Positions 1-8,510 of a stretch of 64,000 nucleotides of DNA are shown piece after piece. Within the stretch, counting starts at the first letter, position 1. Every line of letters starts with the position of its first letter. The stretch comes from Pseudalkalibacillus sp052246725. GTDB taxonomy: Bacteria > Bacillota > Bacilli > Bacillales > Fictibacillaceae. The notes under the pieces were generated by a model, which saw only the letters and a program-made list of their open reading frames with translations, ran no database searches and was not told where the DNA came from. The translations under genes and the position numbers were made by a program. The DNA lies in NCBI GenBank assembly GCA_052246725.1, contig JBQQCL010000013.1; one strand, 5' to 3'.

Positions 1-1146
1 GAAGACATCCATATGAATATCGAAAAGCACTTGATTGATGAAATCGGTACTGTAGGCGGGAAACTGCATACTGGACGGAGTCGGAATGATCAGGTAGCAA
101 CGGATATGCATTTATACTTGAAAACGAAGACGACTGAGATCATCCAGCTTGTCGAACAGGTCCAACACTCAATCTTGGTACAATCTAAAGCGAATGTTGA
201 TACGATTTTGCCTGGTTATACGCATTTACAGCGTGCACAGCCGATTTCTTTCGCCCATCATCTGATGGCTTACTTCTGGATGTTCGAGCGAGACAAGGAA
301 CGATTGGTCGATAGTCTGAAAAGAGTGAATGTCCTTCCGCTCGGGGCAGGTGCGCTTGCTGGTACGACGTTCTCGATCAATCGGGGAAGAGTGGCTGAAA
401 TCCTTGAGTTCGATTCGATTTACCCGAACAGCATGGATGCGGTAAGCGACAGAGACTTCATTTTAGAATTTCTCTCGATCGCTTCGATCATGATGACGCA
501 TATATCGCGTCTATCAGAAGAAATGGTGATCTGGTCGAGTCAGGAATTCGGTTTTATTGAATTGGACGATTCTTTCTGTACCGGTTCAAGCATCATGCCG
601 CAAAAAAAGAACCCTGACGTCCCAGAGCTTTTACGCGCGAAAACTGGTCGTACGTATGGGAACCTTATGGGATTGTTAACTGTCTTAAAAGGTTTGCCGT
701 TAGCGTATAATAAGGACATGCAGGAGGATAAGGAAGGGATGTTCGATACGGTCAAAACGTTGGATGGATCGTTGAAGCTTCTGGCGCCGATGATTGAAAC
801 GATGACGGTGAACACAGGTGCGATGCGAAAGGCTGTGACGGAAGACTATTCGAATGCCACTGATTTGGCTGACTACCTCGTTACGAAAGGGTTGCCTTTC
901 CGTGAGGCTCATGCGATCATCGGCCAAATCGTTCTCCACGCGATCCAACAAAAGAAATATCTCTTAGACCTTAAGTTCGAGTTTTATCAGGAATTCAGTC
1001 CATTATTTGAAGAGGATATCTATGAGATCCTTGCACCCGAAAACGTCGTTGCTGCGAGAAACAGTACAGGCGGGACGGGACAAACAGAAGTCAAAAAGCA
1101 GATTGAACTCGCTGAAACAAAACTGAAAAGCGTAGAGAAGGTATAA
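1..1146 (+). CDS. argH: Argininosuccinate lyase, 3' part
   Basis: The reading frame is open from base 1, so the 5' end lies outside the window; about 381 codons remain of a family of about 460. The enzyme splits argininosuccinate into arginine and fumarate, the last step of arginine synthesis, in the cytoplasm. Seen here are HTGRSRNDQVATD near the start, the fumarase/aspartase-superfamily signature GSSIMPQKKNPD with its flexible catalytic serine, and the GGTGQTEV C-terminus. A strong hairpin terminator follows directly, so argH ends its operon (argG would be expected upstream). Nothing is broken within the visible part. Confidence 0.97.
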   Translation, partial: EDIHMNIEKHLIDEIGTVGGKLHTGRSRNDQVATDMHLYLKTKTTEIIQLVEQVQHSILVQSKANVDTILPGYTHLQRAQPISFAHHLMAYFWMFERDKERLVDSLKRVNVLPLGAGALAGTTFSINRGRVAEILEFDSIYPNSMDAVSDRDFILEFLSIASIMMTHISRLSEEMVIWSSQEFGFIELDDSFCTGSSIMPQKKNPDVPELLRAKTGRTYGNLMGLLTVLKGLPLAYNKDMQEDKEGMFDTVKTLDGSLKLLAPMIETMTVNTGAMRKAVTEDYSNATDLADYLVTKGLPFREAHAIIGQIVLHAIQQKKYLLDLKFEFYQEFSPLFEEDIYEILAPENVVAARNSTGGTGQTEVKKQIELAETKLKSVEKV

Positions 1147-1149
1147 AAG

Positions 1150-1190
1150 AAGGGTGACCCACGATAATGGACTAGGGGTCGCCCTTTTTA
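1150..1190 (+). terminator. Rho-independent terminator of argH
   Basis: An 11-bp stem, AAGGGTGACCC against GGGTCGCCCTT with one G-T pair, is followed by a run of T. It starts a few bases after the argH stop. Confidence 0.9.
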
Positions 1191-1254
1191 ACTTGTGGCT
1201 TTGTTAATAACGACAAAACGTGAAACGATTGCGACAAACACTGATTCCTATCAT

Positions 1255-2811
1255 TTAAATCGTATAGGGTGAGATCAGAAAGATGATCATCAACGTATGG
1301 AAGAGGGAGAAGTATCCGAACTCCTGATAAAGATTCCAATGACTTTTCCTTACCAGTCTTGTGAATAACAAACTTAGAAGGACAAGTACGATCGGAATGA
1401 TAACCGAATGCATTTGAAACGATAAGTAAATTGGTGAAAAAGCTTCAAACATCGGTGTGAAAAATCGCTGTAACAAGAAATATTGAAAAATGGTGAATAA
1501 ACCGATCGCACTGTATCGGACCCAGCTGCGGCATTGTTCGATCGCATCTTCATTCCAGAATGAAACACAGAATAGAAAAATGATTGCCGGTGCAAGCCAC
1601 ATGACGGCAACTAATAATAGAATCAGTCCATATGGCAGCTTCGCCATCCCTGTATAGAAGCCATTCACCCAATCAGAGGCTTGTAGGCTTTCACCTTTTT
1701 CGACAAGTTCAGGGTGATCCGATACTGCCATGATCTTCGCGTTTTTTCCTCTAGTATCCAACCAGAAAAGTTCACCTTCATCCACATAAACGTGATTTTT
1801 GGAAACAGATGTTGTGGTGCTGATGTGACTTGCAAGCCACTCCTCATCTTTGGGGACAGCTCGATAAACATTCCAGCTTTCGATTTTCGGTTTGATCATA
1901 CCCCGGATTGAAAGTATCAATTCAGGTCCATTTTCAGTCATGACCAGGTCCAAATTGTCGAACACCCGTTGTTTGCTTCGGGTAAAAGTATCATAGATTT
2001 CGATATTTTTAAACGAAGATTCTGTATTTGGAGTTTTGAAAAGGGTGTACTCACCTCGTCTGATAATTGTTCCACCATGAGCTTGCCCCGTTTGATAGAT
2101 AACATGAAGACCTTCCTCATTTTCAGCCAAGTCGATATCAGCCAACATTTCCCCGCTGATGGATTCAACTTCAAAAGATTGGACTTGTTTCACGTCATTC
2201 CGATTCGTTTTGAAGACAGCGACATGGGTGGTAAAATCATCTATTTTACTTGTTACTGCAAAAAGTCCTTTCTGATCACTTGCAAATACGTTAGAGATCG
2301 GATGATCGGTTATTGCCAGCTGCTCTGAAGTATTCGTTGTAGAATCAAGCTTAAAGATCTTATCTTTTTCCCAATAATAGAGGTTCGTATCAGAGGCTTC
2401 GAAACCATCTATCTTGTCAGCTATCGTTCGTTTCTCTTTCCCATCAAAGTAAGTCAACGCTTGATCTTCAACGAAATAGGCCGTATTGTTCTTTGCCCAT
2501 ATAGTAGCCGTTAGACCTACCTCAATCGGAAGCGTTTCTTTATTGATCATTTCCAATTTTTCATTGACATGGACGTTCGCAAGCTTGCCATTTTCATTAA
2601 AGTGAATATCATAACCGGAATCGACTTTTTTAGCTGTGAGGATCTTCCCGTTTACCCCATCGACAATTTCTGTATTGCGACTGAGGCCATCCGGAGTCAG
2701 ATCCCGTTCCTTCATCGCATGGTGAAATGTCAACAAACCGATTAATAGGAAAAGAAGCATCATGGGTAAATAGATTGTGCGTTTTTTCTTCACATGCTGA
2801 ACCACCAGCAT
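1255..2811 (-). CDS. Membrane protein of unknown function with large external domain
   Basis: I do not recognise a family. The protein has one N-terminal membrane segment (about residues 10-30, rich in L, I and M), then about 360 polar residues with repeated short strand-like units containing aromatic residues, suggestive of a beta-propeller-like exported domain, and four hydrophobic segments in the last 140 residues. The frame extends further upstream, but the GGGGGG ribosome site sits just before the ATG at 2811 and six bases before a GTG at 2805, so translation probably starts at one of these two; 2805 has the better spacing. The gene is convergent with argH and divergent from the next gene. 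Function is open. Confidence 0.7.
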   Translation of the reverse strand: MLVVQHVKKKRTIYLPMMLLFLLIGLLTFHHAMKERDLTPDGLSRNTEIVDGVNGKILTAKKVDSGYDIHFNENGKLANVHVNEKLEMINKETLPIEVGLTATIWAKNNTAYFVEDQALTYFDGKEKRTIADKIDGFEASDTNLYYWEKDKIFKLDSTTNTSEQLAITDHPISNVFASDQKGLFAVTSKIDDFTTHVAVFKTNRNDVKQVQSFEVESISGEMLADIDLAENEEGLHVIYQTGQAHGGTIIRRGEYTLFKTPNTESSFKNIEIYDTFTRSKQRVFDNLDLVMTENGPELILSIRGMIKPKIESWNVYRAVPKDEEWLASHISTTTSVSKNHVYVDEGELFWLDTRGKNAKIMAVSDHPELVEKGESLQASDWVNGFYTGMAKLPYGLILLLVAVMWLAPAIIFLFCVSFWNEDAIEQCRSWVRYSAIGLFTIFQYFLLQRFFTPMFEAFSPIYLSFQMHSVIIPIVLVLLSLLFTRLVRKSHWNLYQEFGYFSLFHTLMIIFLISPYTI

Positions 2812-2967
2812 CCCCCCTTTTTGGAACATTCCAAAATATGTATGTTTTATGTCACATCGTATCATACGGTTTAGAAGAAAAATAGTTTCATTTTTACTAA
2901 TAGAAAAGGGATCAGGCTCATGAAGAAGAAAGTACAGACTAGGAAGCATAAAGGAGAAATTCATTTC

Positions 2968-3639
2968 ATGAAAAAGTACATAGCACTCTTGGATATCATT
3001 TTTTATGTGATTTTCCCGTTGGTCGTCTGGCATTATGGCAGAGAGATCATAGGTGATTACTACGCGATGCTTGTATCTTCTGTACCAGGGATCCTCTATA
3101 GCATCTATCGGTTTTACGAGATAAAGAAATTGAATGTATTCGGCATTTTCATGCTAGGAAATCTTATCATCAGTACGTTGTTGGATGTATTAGCGGGCTC
3201 TGCTATCCAACTATTATGGAACAATGTCTTCTACGGATATGCACTAGCGGTCTTATTCGCTGGAACAATCGTTTTTAAAAAGCCGATCGCTCTTTATTTC
3301 GGGCTCGACCTTATGGAACTTCAGGGTATGGAAAAGGCGCGGCTGAAGCCTTTGTTTCATAAGAAGAAAATCTATCTAGTCTTTGTCTTGATCACGCTTG
3401 CCTTTGCGTTACGGGATGTCATCCAGGCAACATTTAAAATCTGGTTGATCAATGAGTATGGGGTAGAGGCTTTTGATAAAGGAATCATCGCAAGGCAGGT
3501 CATCAGCTGGGGCACTTCCATTTTAACGGTGATCGGATTTGTTTATATTTCAAAATTGCTGCAAGAGGAGAAAGTATTCAAAGAAATGATCCGAAATTTA
3601 AGAAACGAGCATTTCGATAAAGGAGTGCGCAATGAATAG
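2968..3639 (+). CDS. VC0807-like integral membrane protein
   Basis: About 223 residues with five or six predicted membrane helices. The pattern (short amphipathic start, ALLDIIFYVIFPLVVWHYG, paired helices, then GVEAFDKGIIARQVISWG) resembles the VC0807 family of small bacterial membrane proteins, whose role is unknown. I chose the internal ATG at 2968 because AAAGGAG lies about 11 bases before it; an ATG at 2920 in frame has no ribosome site. The peptidase gene starts 12 bp downstream, so the two are probably co-transcribed. Confidence 0.65.
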   Translation: MKKYIALLDIIFYVIFPLVVWHYGREIIGDYYAMLVSSVPGILYSIYRFYEIKKLNVFGIFMLGNLIISTLLDVLAGSAIQLLWNNVFYGYALAVLFAGTIVFKKPIALYFGLDLMELQGMEKARLKPLFHKKKIYLVFVLITLAFALRDVIQATFKIWLINEYGVEAFDKGIIARQVISWGTSILTVIGFVYISKLLQEEKVFKEMIRNLRNEHFDKGVRNE

Positions 3640-3651
3640 AGAGGTTTAAAT

Positions 3652-4296
3652 ATGAGTCATTTGATCATGTTGAGTAATATCGATGAACATCTAGATAAAG
3701 GGTTGGAGAAGAAGATCAGGCAGATTGTCTCAGAGAAAGGTCCTACATTAGGCTATATCCCCTCACAGTACGATGCGCCAAAACATTACTTCAATCGTAT
3801 GAAACCGCACTTGCAACGGTTTGGTTTTGATCAATATGTTTATTTTGATATCGATAAAGAATATGAACCTGAAAACCTGGATGCGTTATCGTCTTGCGAT
3901 GCGATTTATTTATCTGGCGGAAATACATATTATTTTTTGAAGAATCTACGTTCGAGGAACATGCTGTCTTTTCTACAGGACTTTGTAAAAACCGGTGGAG
4001 TCTTGATCGGGGTAAGTGCAGGTGCGATGATGATGTCGCCGACAATTGAGGTTGCGCAATTTTTGGATCCCAATGATGTCCGACTTGCTGATTTAGAGGC
4101 ACTCAACTTAGTCCAGTTGCATTTCTTAACTCATTTTATAGACCGGATTCGCATGACAGAAGAGATTGAAGCATTCCTGACCCGTTCATCAATACCTTTG
4201 TATTTATGTCAGGATCGAGCGGGCATTGTAATCGAACAAGGAAAACTGGAATGTTACGGGAAAGTTAGAAGAGCTTACTTCAGGGTAAGTCGATGA
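3652..4296 (+). CDS. PepE-like S51 family peptidase
   Basis: A 214-residue protein of the peptidase E/cyanophycinase group of class-I glutaminase-like hydrolases. It shows the Rossmann-type YLSGGNTYYFL segment near residue 85, the nucleophile elbow GVSAGAMMM with the presumed catalytic serine near residue 121, and a histidine-containing LHFLTHFIDR stretch in the place where S51 enzymes have their histidine. S51 peptidase E cleaves N-terminal aspartyl dipeptides; whether this protein has that substrate cannot be told from sequence. It follows the VC0807-like gene closely. A second S51 protein, cyanophycinase, lies at 16.2 kb. Confidence 0.8.
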   Translation: MSHLIMLSNIDEHLDKGLEKKIRQIVSEKGPTLGYIPSQYDAPKHYFNRMKPHLQRFGFDQYVYFDIDKEYEPENLDALSSCDAIYLSGGNTYYFLKNLRSRNMLSFLQDFVKTGGVLIGVSAGAMMMSPTIEVAQFLDPNDVRLADLEALNLVQLHFLTHFIDRIRMTEEIEAFLTRSSIPLYLCQDRAGIVIEQGKLECYGKVRRAYFRVSR

Positions 4297-4449
4297 AAAA
4301 TACTAGCTTAGTACATCAGCTTGGGACATAGGTGGAGAATAAAATCAATCTAGAGGCGGAGGAAAATCCAATCTGCTGACCGGTTAATAAACAAGGGGAA
4401 TTCCGTAAACTAAGAGTAACAAAACAATCTCGAAAAGGGAGCGGATTCC

Positions 4450-4515
4450 ATGTTTAACTTCTACGAAATCGAAAAGGTCATCATTGAAACGAAAAGGAAG
4501 AACAAAAGAAGATAA
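4450..4515 (+). CDS. Possible 21-residue basic peptide
   Basis: A short reading frame begins MFNFYEIEKVI and ends in a very basic tail, KRKNKRR. It has AAAAGGGAG at a suitable distance and a perfect terminator hairpin 19 bp after its stop, which together form a compact transcription unit in an otherwise empty 394-bp gap. I do not recognise the peptide. It could equally be chance coding in a leader or 3' region. Confidence 0.3.
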   Translation: MFNFYEIEKVIIETKRKNKRR

Positions 4516-4533
4516 GGATTGCGAAAGAGGCTG

Positions 4534-4567
4534 ACCCAAAAGTGACAGACACTTTTGGGTTTTTTTA
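4534..4567 (+). terminator. Rho-independent terminator
   Basis: A perfect 11-bp stem, ACCCAAAAGTG against CACTTTTGGGT with loop ACAGA, is followed by TTTTTT. Hairpins with a related AAAGTG/CACTTT core recur in this window at 25.1 kb. Confidence 0.88.
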
Positions 4568-4624
4568 TGTGCAAACTGCTGTGTGGTCATGTGAAAACCC
4601 TTTTGATACCAACAACCGTAATGT

Positions 4625-4677
4625 TTGACGTCATTCCATCATACCTTATATACTAATATTCAAAAGAACGTTTGAAT
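4625..4677 (+). promoter_or_regulatory. cadC promoter and CadC operator
   Basis: TTGACG (4625-4630) and TATACT (4649-4654), 18 bp apart, form a sigma-A promoter. Just downstream lies the dyad ATTCAAA-N6-TTTGAAT (4658-4677), which matches the known CadC operator pattern of inverted TTCAAA half sites. Repression by CadC, relieved by Cd, Pb or Zn, is the expected control. Confidence 0.82.
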
Positions 4678-4699
4678 GATATGGTGAGAGGTGAACGAA

Positions 4700-5074
4700 A
4701 TGGCGAAGGACGATGTTTGTAAAGTCAATTGTGTGCATGAAGATAAAGTGAATCGGATAAAAGCTGATATAGAAGGAAAAGATACCATGTCAGCGGCGAA
4801 AGTTTTCAAAGCCTTATCCGATGATACACGAATCAAAATCGCTTATGCATTGACGATAGAGGAAGAACTATGTGTATGCGACGTATCAAATATCGTGGAA
4901 TGTACAGTTGCAACGGCTTCCCACCATCTGAGATTGCTTCGGAACATGGGACTTGCAAAGTATCGCAAAGTTGGAAAGCTCGTGTATTACTCATTGGATG
5001 ATGATCACGTTAGGCAAATTATACAGACAGCATTCTCTCATTTAGAGGAGGGGAAGCATCTTGCAACAAGCTAA
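4700..5074 (+). CDS. cadC: Cadmium/lead-sensing ArsR-family repressor CadC
   Basis: A 124-residue winged-helix repressor. The ATG at 4700 has GAGAGGTG six bases upstream and places cysteines at positions 7 and 11, exactly as in the well-studied staphylococcal CadC, and the ELCVCD motif gives the other two cysteines of the thiolate metal site in the recognition region. The HTH core reads VATASHHLRLLRNMGL and the wing is KVGKLVYYSL. CadC sits on its operator upstream of the operon and leaves when Cd(II), Pb(II) or Zn(II) binds. The next gene, cadA, starts inside its 3' end, a translationally coupled pair. Confidence 0.93.
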   Translation: MAKDDVCKVNCVHEDKVNRIKADIEGKDTMSAAKVFKALSDDTRIKIAYALTIEEELCVCDVSNIVECTVATASHHLRLLRNMGLAKYRKVGKLVYYSLDDDHVRQIIQTAFSHLEEGKHLATS

Positions 5075-7187
5075 AGTGAATGAAACGAAACATCACGTCT
5101 ATAGGATCTCAGGATTCACCTGAGCAAACTGTGCGAAAAAGTTCGAAACGAATGTAAAACGCCTGGATGGTGTTTTGGATGCAAAAGTGAACTTTACTGC
5201 CTCAAAGCTTACAATTAGAGGCGATGCCCATATAAAAGAAATCGAAAAAGCGGGGGCTTTTGAAAACCTGAAAGTCCGCCCTGACCATTTGAAAGAAGAA
5301 AAGAAAGAACCGTTTTTGAAACGACATTGGAATGTGTTCATTGCCGGAATTTTTTTAATGGTCGGCTGGACAATCAGTTTGATAAACGGGGAAGGCTCAT
5401 TATTGGCTAACGGCTTTTATGCAGGATCCATACTTATAGGAGGGTATCGCTTATTCCTTACAGGATTTAAAAACCTGGTGCGTCTCGATTTTGATATGAG
5501 GACACTTATGACAATCGCGATCGTCGGAGCTGCTTTGATCGGAGAATGGGGTGAGGGCGCCATGGTTGTGATCCTGTTCGCAATCAGTGAGATCCTCGAA
5601 GCTTATTCGATGGAAAAAGCACGTCAGTCAATCCGCGGATTGATGGAAATAGCGCCAAAGGAAGCGACTGTCCTGCGATACAATCAGGAGATGACAATCC
5701 CTGTAGAGGACGTGCAGGTTGGAGATACGATGATTGTTTTACCAGGGCAAAAACTAGCCATGGATGGAGTCGTTTCGAAAGGCGGCTCGTTCGTGAACCA
5801 ATCTGCGATTACTGGCGAATCTGTTCCAGTACACCTGTCTGTCGGCGCTGAAGCGTTTGCTGGAACATTGAATGAAGATGGCTACTTAGAAGTTGAAGTA
5901 ACAAAACGGGTAGAGGATACGACGCTAGCGAAGATCATCCATCTCGTTGAAGAAGCACAAGAAGAGCGGGCTCCATCCCAATCGTTTGTAGATCGTTTCG
6001 CAAAATATTATACCCCCGCCATCATTTTAGTGGCGATAGGTGTAGCGGTAATACCGCCATTATTAGGTGGAAGCTGGGGAGAATGGATCTATCAAGGGCT
6101 GGCTGTCTTAGTCGTCGGGTGTCCTTGTGCCCTCGTGATTTCAACGCCTGTTTCCATCGTCACAGCAGTAGGGAATGCTGCACGGAACGGTGTATTAGTA
6201 AAAGGTGGAGTCTATTTAGAAGAAGCGGGGAAATTGAAATCAATCGCATTTGATAAAACCGGAACATTGACAAAGGGAATCCCTGAAGTCACCGATATTA
6301 TCGCGCTGGCCGAATACAAGGAGTCTGAAATTATCCGGATTGCTGCTATTCTTGAAAGCAGATCACAGCATCCTTTAGCATCTGCAATACTGAAGAAAGC
6401 TGAAGAGATGGGAATTGAGAAGCCATCAGAGAATATAGAGAACTTCAAATCGATTACCGGTAAGGGTATAAAAGGTACGATCGATCAGGCTGTTTATTAT
6501 GCTGGAAGTCTTGCGTTATTTACCGATGATATGCATGTACAGCTTGAAAGTGATACGAACATTATCATCGATCGTCTTCGTTCTGAAGGGAAAACCGTGT
6601 TGGCAGTCGGCACAGAAGAGCATCTGCTGGCACTCGTTGCAGTAGCGGATACAATAAGGGATGAAAGTGCCGAAGTCGTAAAAGCACTATATGATATGAA
6701 TATCAAAAATACGATCATGCTGACTGGTGACCATCAGCTGACAGCAAACAGCATCGGGGAGCAAATTAACATTTCTACCATAAAAGCAGAACTGCTTCCT
6801 GAAGAAAAATTAAACTACATTAAAGAATATGAACAGCGGTTTGGGAAAGTCGCGATGGTCGGGGATGGTGTAAATGACGCACCTGCCCTTGCGTCCTCTA
6901 CCGTCGGAATTGCCATGGGCGGTGCTGGTACCGATACAGCCATCGAAACAGCGGATATCGCTCTGATGGGAGATGACTTGCGCAAACTTCCATATACCAT
7001 CAAGCTTAGCCGAAAAACTCTTGCAATCATCAAGCAGAACATTGCCTTTTCGATCGGAGTGAAACTGTTGGCGCTTTTACTTGTCGTGCCAGGCTGGTTG
7101 ACCCTGTGGATTGCAATCTTTGCAGATATGGGCGCAACCCTCCTTGTTACCTTGAATGGATTGAGACTGCTAAGAGTTAAAGAATAG
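5061..7187 (+). CDS. cadA: Cd/Zn/Pb-exporting P1B-type ATPase CadA, interrupted by in-frame TGA
   Basis: The full frame starts at TTG 5061, with GGAGGGG seven bases upstream, and overlaps cadC by 14 bp. Codon 21 is TGA (5121-5123), falling where the family has the first cysteine of GFTCANCA; after it the homology continues without a shift. The catalytic part is intact: actuator TGES, ion-binding CPC in GCPCALVISTP, phosphorylation DKTGTLT, SQHPLASA, hinge GDGVNDAPALA, and a late-helix aspartate in FADMGATLLV typical of Zn/Cd/Pb pumps. A TTG at 5175 could restart translation after the TGA, but only a weak GGATGG precedes it. Without the metal-binding head the pump may still work. The TGA may be a nonsense mutation, sequencing error or recoded selenocysteine. 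Confidence 0.88.
5121..5123 (+). other. In-frame TGA at first Cys of HMA metal-binding motif
   Basis: Reading from TTG 5061, the codons give YRISGFT, then TGA, then ANCAKKFE. The family consensus at this spot is GFTCANCA, so one base separates TGA from a cysteine codon. I saw no convincing selenocysteine insertion hairpin just downstream; the best local stem is only TTCG-AAA-CGAA. Confidence 0.9.
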
Positions 7188-7239
7188 GTTCTTTTCAAAA
7201 GGCCTTTGGCTATCGAATGTCTTTTCTAGTTTGAAATCG

Positions 7240-7374
7240 TAACGGACACCAGAGCCGTTATTTATGAAAAAAGGAGCTGATTTTCTGCGATATTTGCGAA
7301 ATAAGGTCCCTGGTGTCCGTTAAGTTTATAAATTTCCAATATATTGGCCAAATAAGGTCTCTTGTGTCCGTTAA
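7240..7374. repeat. Palindromic intergenic repeat, copy 1
   Basis: A roughly 136-bp element bounded by TAACGGACACC and GTGTCCGTTAA. Its left arm is nearly the reverse complement of its middle arm, and a third arm ends the element, so it can fold into long hairpins. Its reverse complement recurs at 15263-15400 with about six differences, and a diverged relative lies at 20637-20723. It occupies the 378-bp gap between cadA and cstR, in which I see no gene. Confidence 0.85.
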
Positions 7375-7490
7375 CGATTGTTCCTTCAACAAGGTGTCTT
7401 GATGTTACGCCAATCTTCAGCACTCATTGGACAACCTCTCGTTTTCTTTATGAAACATGTATTGTACAATAGAGGTGTTAACAAGGTGAT

Positions 7491-7533
7491 TTGCATCTTT
7501 AGAAAAAATGTTGTAATATACCTATAGGGGTAT
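7491..7533 (+). promoter_or_regulatory. cstR promoter with overlapping CstR operator
   Basis: TTGCAT (7491-7496), a 17-bp spacer and TAATAT (7514-7519) form the promoter. The imperfect palindrome ATACCTATAGGGGTAT (7518-7533) overlaps the -10 box and matches the ATACCC-N4-GGGTAT type of operator bound by CsoR/CstR repressors, so autorepression is expected. Confidence 0.87.
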
Positions 7534-7565
7534 TATTGAACATTTAAATAAAGGAGGTTAACCTC

Positions 7566-7826
7566 GTGGAATATAATGATCAAATGAAGAACCGCGTTAA
7601 ACGTATTGAAGGACAATTACGCGGTGTTCTTAAAATGATGGAAGAAGAAAAAGATTGTAAAGATATAGTGACACAAATGTCTGCAATTAGAAGTGCGTTG
7701 GACCGTACAATCGGTCTTGTCGTTGGAACAAACCTCGAACAGTGTGTGAGAGAGCAACTGGATAAAGGTGAAAACACGGACGATCTTATTAAAGAAGCCG
7801 TTAATCTACTTGTAAAAAGCAGATGA
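7566..7826 (+). CDS. cstR: Persulfide-sensing CsoR-family repressor CstR
   Basis: An 86-residue all-helical DUF156 protein. It keeps the two reactive cysteines of the family at residues 31 and 60 but lacks the copper-binding histidine that CsoR carries in the helix before the second cysteine (it reads GTNLEQC). That pattern is the one known for CstR, which senses organic persulfides and sulfane sulfur by forming di-, tri- or tetrasulfide bridges. The genes that follow are sulfur-transfer enzymes, and four matching operators lie in the cluster, which supports CstR over CsoR. AAGGAGG precedes the ATG. Confidence 0.9.
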   Translation: MEYNDQMKNRVKRIEGQLRGVLKMMEEEKDCKDIVTQMSAIRSALDRTIGLVVGTNLEQCVREQLDKGENTDDLIKEAVNLLVKSR

Positions 7827-7837
7827 AAATGCAGGTG

Positions 7838-7880
7838 TTGACATTCATTTGAATGCATAGTAGTATACCCTTAGGGGTAT
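7838..7880 (+). promoter_or_regulatory. Second CstR-controlled promoter
   Basis: A very good sigma-A promoter, TTGACA (7838-7843), 17 bp, TAGTAT (7861-7866), overlaps the palindrome ATACCCTTAGGGGTAT (7865-7880). It would start transcription of the sulfur genes independently of cstR. Confidence 0.88.
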
Positions 7881-7912
7881 AAAACAACACCTTTTTATTT
7901 TTAAGAAAATAG

Positions 7913-7928
7913 ATACCTATACGGGTAT
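7913..7928 (+). promoter_or_regulatory. Third CstR operator copy
   Basis: ATACCTATACGGGTAT lies between the second promoter and the first DsrE gene, 33 bp after the previous operator. It has the same length and outer bases as the others. A second repressor tetramer here could tighten repression or block elongation. Confidence 0.72.
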
Positions 7929-7956
7929 ATGTATAAAACATTTCAAGGAGGAGTAA

Positions 7957-8445
7957 ATGATGACAGAAGTAAAAAAAGACAAGACAACAATCGTATTATT
8001 CAGTGGAGATCTTGATAAGGCCATAGCGGCTTATATCATTGCGAATGGTGCAGCGGCGTATGATCATGAGGTGACAATTTTCCATACATTCTGGGGATTG
8101 AATGCACTTCGTAAAGATGAACAGGTGCCAGTGAAAAAAGGAATGCTTGAAAAGATGTTCGGTAAGATGATGCCTCGTGGGGCAAAGAAACTTGGCTTAT
8201 CTAAAATGAACATGGCTGGTATGGGACCGAAAATGATCAAACATGTTATGAAAAAGCATAATGCCATGTCTCTTCCAGATCTTGTGGAAATGGCTCAAGA
8301 ACAGGGCGTCAACCTTGTTGCATGTACAATGACAATGGATCTATTAGGTCTTCAAAAAGAAGAACTTTTAGATGATATCAATTATGGCGGCGTAGCAGCT
8401 TATCTTGGAGAAGCAAACGAAGGTAAAGTGAATTTGTTTATTTAA
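7957..8445 (+). CDS. DsrE/DsrF-like sulfur carrier protein (long form)
   Basis: A 162-residue DsrE-fold protein. The N-terminal strand TTIVLFSGDLDKAIAAY, the FWGLNALR segment and the C-terminal VNLVACTMTMDLLGL with a single conserved cysteine are characteristic of the DsrE2-type proteins that relay persulfide sulfur between rhodaneses and TusA. A basic, methionine-rich insert at about residues 55-100 distinguishes it from the shorter DsrE at 9432; such inserts in the family may associate with the membrane. AAGGAGGAG precedes the start. It is the first gene after the second CstR promoter. Confidence 0.86.
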   Translation: MMTEVKKDKTTIVLFSGDLDKAIAAYIIANGAAAYDHEVTIFHTFWGLNALRKDEQVPVKKGMLEKMFGKMMPRGAKKLGLSKMNMAGMGPKMIKHVMKKHNAMSLPDLVEMAQEQGVNLVACTMTMDLLGLQKEELLDDINYGGVAAYLGEANEGKVNLFI

Positions 8446-8459
8446 TTTTGTTTAAAATA

Positions 8460-8475
8460 ATACCCTATGAGGTAT
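8460..8475 (+). promoter_or_regulatory. Fourth CstR operator copy
   Basis: ATACCCTATGAGGTAT lies between the first DsrE gene and the rhodanese gene. It is a weaker palindrome than the others. An AT-rich stretch precedes it, but I do not see a clear promoter, so it may be an internal control point. Confidence 0.65.
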
Positions 8476-8510
8476 AAGGGACTACAAATCGCCCAAAAGG
8501 AGGTTAGCTC

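Noticed and set aside
5124..5185. Selenocysteine insertion hairpin after the cadA TGA
   Set aside because: The only local stem is four base pairs (TTCG-AAA-CGAA) without the usual loop guanine or bulged U. A weak or unusual element cannot be excluded, so the recoding idea is kept only as one option in the finding.
7834..7896. GGTGTTG...CAACACC with T run as a terminator of cstR
   Set aside because: The pair is seven bases with a loop of more than 40 bases that contains a strong promoter and operator. It may be chance, so it is not listed as a terminator.
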